NCBI GenBank assembly: GCA_946480515.1
Contig: CAMLKX010000063.1
Location: forward strand, 1 to 9,167
Reading direction: 5' to 3'
Length of the DNA: 9,167 nt
Origin: an uncultured Sphingomonadaceae bacterium
Lineage (GTDB): Bacteria > Pseudomonadota > Alphaproteobacteria > Sphingomonadales > Sphingomonadaceae
A model generated the notes under the pieces. It saw only the letters and a program-made list of their open reading frames with translations. It was not told where the DNA came from and did no database searches. Of this stretch, positions 6,988 through 9,167 are shown in pieces. The stretch's first letter is position 1. Each line of letters begins with the position of its first letter. The position numbers and the translations under genes were made by a program.

Positions 6988-7119
6988 TCAGGCGAGCAAC
7001 CCGAGCAGGCCGAAATGTTGGCGCTCCAGCCGTTCGCCGGCCGGGAGTTGCTCAGCTTCGCTTGCGCTCGGCGATACCGCGCTAGGTGCGGCAGCGGGCG
7101 CCGCGTCGATGGCGCTCAC
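6988..7119 (-). pseudogene. Out-of-frame N-terminal piece of the MFS transporter gene
   Basis: This short reading frame begins with GTG at 7119, whose last two bases belong to the TGA stop of the DUF1214 gene (GTGA overlap), a classic arrangement for coupled genes. It encodes 43 residues: an Ala/Ser/Pro-rich soluble lead, then GERLERQ and HFGLLGLLA, which look like the cytoplasmic tail and the first half of helix 1 of an MFS protein. It stops at TGA 6990-6988. The MFS body frame supplies the second half of the helix (DVSVTNVVLP) starting at about the same point. By comparison with MFS helix 1, where a DGxD motif normally sits, a few residues (around DGY) plus a frame offset are missing. The two pieces together would make a 12-helix protein of normal length. 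Confidence 0.7.
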
Positions 7120-8222
7120 TCGGCGCTAAGCTTTTCAACACGGCACTGCGGCACTGGATGCTCCTCCGCCTCGATCCAGCGCCACAGGGCGGTGCCTTGG
7201 CGATGGCCGGCGGTATCGACCCAATTGCCGAAGCCGGGGTCGCGATCGGCGCAGACCACCACTATGCGGCCGTCCGGCTCATAGGTCGCTTGCGACCCGT
7301 TGATCCAGATCTTCTGGTGAACATGATCGAGGGATTCCATCCACCAATTATCCAGCTGGAAATTCCAGAAGCGGCACTTGGGCGGCATGACCTCGAGGAT
7401 GAGCGCCTCATCCGGCTGCAGATCATAATAGAGATGGCCGTACCAGATCTTGGGATCTCCGCCCGCGCGGTACCAGGTCGACTGGTCCTTGCCCTCGTAG
7501 ATGCGGTTCGGAGCGGTCATGAACCATTCCGACCAGTCAGCGAAGGTGTTCGCCGTGCCGCGCACCCATGCGGCAGCGCCCTTGAGCTGCTGCTCGATCG
7601 CGTCAGGCGTTAGCAAGGCGGGCGCGGGCGGTCCGCCGATCCGCTCGACATGGACCTCGGCCGGAACCTCGGTCTCCTTGTCGTTGAAGGTTTGCCGGAT
7701 GATCAACAGGGTCGTGTCGTCAGCCATCGGCAGCCAGTTGCCAGGCTTGGGCTCTCGGCTGGCGATGATCTCGAAACTGCCGTCCGGTTCGATCGTCATG
7801 TCACCGAATTCGATCTCGCCGGTTGATGCCATGGTGCCGTCAATCGCGTAACGGTTGGCCTTGCTGCCCACGCTCAAGTACGGGACGGTCCCGCGCTTGC
7901 CCCAGATGCGATAGTCGCGGTCCCCTTTGACGACGATCTGCTGGTAGAGATTGTCCGGATTGTCCGCGCCGATCTTGATCTTGTCGTCGGTCAGCAGGAA
8001 AATCCGCGGGAAGTCCGGGTCGCCGGAATCGACCAGCATGTTCAGTGCGGTGCGGGTGAGGCGGCTGAGATATCGCAGTCCCTCCGCCTGCTCCAACGCA
8101 GTCGCTGGGGTCTGCTCGCGGATCAGGACTTCACCCGCCTGCGCCAGCTGCTCGCAGAAATCCCGCCAGACATGATCCAGCCGGATACCGTTGATGCTGT
8201 CCGTTGTCGGCCTATCAGCCAT
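7116..8222 (-). CDS. DUF1214 domain-containing protein
   Basis: A 368-residue protein ending in a DUF1214 domain. Conserved-looking blocks are DNLYQQIVVKGDRDYRIWG (90-108), GSFEIIASREPKPGNWLPM (148-166) and, near the C-terminus, the aromatic-rich WNFQLDNWWMESLD (286-299). The biochemical function of this family is not established; members recur beside SDRs and hydrolases in catabolic clusters of proteobacteria and actinobacteria. No signal peptide or membrane segment is seen at the chosen N-terminus, so it is probably cytoplasmic. The ATG at 8222 is preferred over an in-frame ATG at 8279, because AAGGGAA lies 8 bases upstream and because the longer form would run into the end of the preceding gene. 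It follows the amidohydrolase by 22 bases, and its stop overlaps the original GTG start of the MFS gene, so the three form one leftward operon. Confidence 0.88.
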   Translation of the reverse strand: MADRPTTDSINGIRLDHVWRDFCEQLAQAGEVLIREQTPATALEQAEGLRYLSRLTRTALNMLVDSGDPDFPRIFLLTDDKIKIGADNPDNLYQQIVVKGDRDYRIWGKRGTVPYLSVGSKANRYAIDGTMASTGEIEFGDMTIEPDGSFEIIASREPKPGNWLPMADDTTLLIIRQTFNDKETEVPAEVHVERIGGPPAPALLTPDAIEQQLKGAAAWVRGTANTFADWSEWFMTAPNRIYEGKDQSTWYRAGGDPKIWYGHLYYDLQPDEALILEVMPPKCRFWNFQLDNWWMESLDHVHQKIWINGSQATYEPDGRIVVVCADRDPGFGNWVDTAGHRQGTALWRWIEAEEHPVPQCRVEKLSAE

Positions 8223-8230
8223 GGCTATGC

Positions 8231-8237
8231 TTCCCTT
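8231..8237 (-). promoter_or_regulatory. Ribosome binding site deciding the DUF1214 gene start
   Basis: AAGGGAA on the minus strand lies 8 bases before the ATG at 8222, in the 22-base gap after the amidohydrolase stop. It supports the short start over the ATG at 8279, which lies inside the upstream gene. Confidence 0.55.
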
Positions 8238-8244
8238 TCGAGGT

Positions 8245-9167
8245 TCAAATGCCAAGCAGCTCCGATGCCGAGCGGCCAAAGAAGCTTTCGCGGGCGGACG
8301 GACTCAGGTCGTCAATCTGACGGGAGTAAATGGCGACTGCATCGGGATGCCCTTCCACATGCGGGAAATCGGATGAGAAGACGATGATCCCTTCCGGAAC
8401 CCGGTCTATCGTCGGATGCAGAACATCCTGTTGGTGCACAACTGACACCCGCACTTGGCGCTGGACATATTCGCTTGGCTTCAGCGGGTAGGTGTAGGGT
8501 GCGAAGCTGAGCATTCGCGGCCGATCATTGTCGGCTTCGTTGTCAATCGTCTCAAGGAAATCGGGCAGCCAATCGATGCCCAGCTCCTGAACGATCACCG
8601 CGAGCTTGGGATAGCGTTCAAGCACCCCGCCGAAGATCATTGCTCCAAGCGCTAATTGCGGAATGAGCCGCCGCGACATCGACGCCAGCTTGTAGAAGGA
8701 CGACAAGTCACCGCCGTTGTTCGCCCAACCGGGGTGCATTGCCGCGCGGCCGCCGCCGACATGAAACAGAACCGCGACTCCCAGGTCTTCGCACGTCGCC
8801 CAGAAGGGCTCGAAGTCGGGATGGTTGAGCGCTTTGCCGCCGTGCGGATCGGCCTTGACGAATACAGCGCGGGCGCCGCGTTCCCGGCCGGTCGTCACCT
8901 GGGCAATTGACCAGTCGACGTCCATCAGGTCGATCACCGTCGCCGGGATCAGGCGGTCGGTGTAGCCGTGCAGTTGATCGGTCGACCAGCGGTTATATGT
9001 CTCGAGTGCCTCAAGGGCGAGACTCGGATCGTTGCGCATGGCGTGGCGATAGGGATGGTAGCCATTCGACGGCAGCAGGATCTGCTTATCGATTCCGCGT
9101 TCGTCCATCCACTTGATGCGCGGTCCCGGCTGATAGGCCTCCGGGCTGAACGCGCCTGCGTCGATGG
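8245..9167 (-). CDS. Amidohydrolase family protein (Amidohydro_2 / ACMSD-like), 5' end outside window
   Basis: The C-terminal 306 residues of a TIM-barrel metal-dependent hydrolase. The frame stays open to the right edge; an internal ATG at 9108 is preceded by coding residues that still fit the family (SPEAYQPGPRIKWMDERGID), so the true start lies further right and the N-terminal HxH metal motif is not in view. Visible signatures, in fragment numbering, are H135 in LFHVGGG, the E194/G196/W199 segment of VQELGIDWLPDFLE, and the metal-binding D266 in FSSDFPHVEG. The C-terminus SARESFFGRSASELLGI is the usual ending. The family includes decarboxylases and hydrolases of aromatic or cyclic intermediates such as ACMSD and gamma-resorcylate decarboxylase. 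The exact reaction is unknown. It is the upstream visible gene of the leftward operon with the DUF1214 and MFS genes. Confidence 0.9.
   Translation of the reverse strand, partial: IDAGAFSPEAYQPGPRIKWMDERGIDKQILLPSNGYHPYRHAMRNDPSLALEALETYNRWSTDQLHGYTDRLIPATVIDLMDVDWSIAQVTTGRERGARAVFVKADPHGGKALNHPDFEPFWATCEDLGVAVLFHVGGGRAAMHPGWANNGGDLSSFYKLASMSRRLIPQLALGAMIFGGVLERYPKLAVIVQELGIDWLPDFLETIDNEADNDRPRMLSFAPYTYPLKPSEYVQRQVRVSVVHQQDVLHPTIDRVPEGIIVFSSDFPHVEGHPDAVAIYSRQIDDLSPSARESFFGRSASELLGI

Noticed and set aside
8223..8279. Longer DUF1214 start at 8279
   Set aside because: It would overlap the end of the amidohydrolase gene, whereas the ATG at 8222 has a clear ribosome-binding site in the gap.

Overview
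The window is about 9.2 kb of GC-rich DNA, densely packed with genes. It is most likely bacterial, and the gene mix suggests an alphaproteobacterium of the sphingomonad type: several divergent short-chain dehydrogenases (SDRs), a DUF1214 protein, an amidohydrolase and an MFS transporter around an acyl-CoA synthetase. The organism assignment is inferred from protein character and composition. There is no rRNA, tRNA, CRISPR array, insertion sequence or regulator gene in the window.

Layout. A rightward block fills 1-4237. It holds the C-terminal part of an acyl-CoA synthetase (cut by the left edge), an SDR resembling 3-alpha/20-beta-hydroxysteroid dehydrogenases, a two-module VOC-like protein of unknown role, a second SDR with a C-terminal extension, and a zinc-dependent medium-chain dehydrogenase that starts one base after that SDR stops. 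A leftward Asp/Glu-racemase-superfamily gene (4252-4953) meets this block tail to tail. It is divergent from a third SDR (5051-5845), with about 97 bp between the two starts. A leftward block then runs from the right edge: an amidohydrolase-2 protein (cut by the edge), a DUF1214 protein and an MFS transporter. The transporter's 3' end overlaps the third SDR by 20 bp.

How the genes may work together. CoA activation, three SDRs, an alcohol dehydrogenase, a ring-cleavage or hydrolase candidate and an importer suggest a catabolic cluster for an alicyclic, steroid-like or aromatic compound. No gene pins down the substrate, so this is inference.

Most notable point. The MFS gene appears to be broken by a small out-of-frame lesion inside its first membrane helix. 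The missing N-terminus lies in another frame at 6988-7119. It starts with a GTG that overlaps the DUF1214 stop codon (GTGA), and its frame ends at a TGA inside the 8-bp palindrome TGACGTCA. The downstream frame resumes exactly where the rest of helix 1 should continue. Other points of interest are a racemase-family protein with only one of the two usual cysteines, an SDR with an expanded nucleotide-binding loop, and the uncharacterised VOC-like protein.
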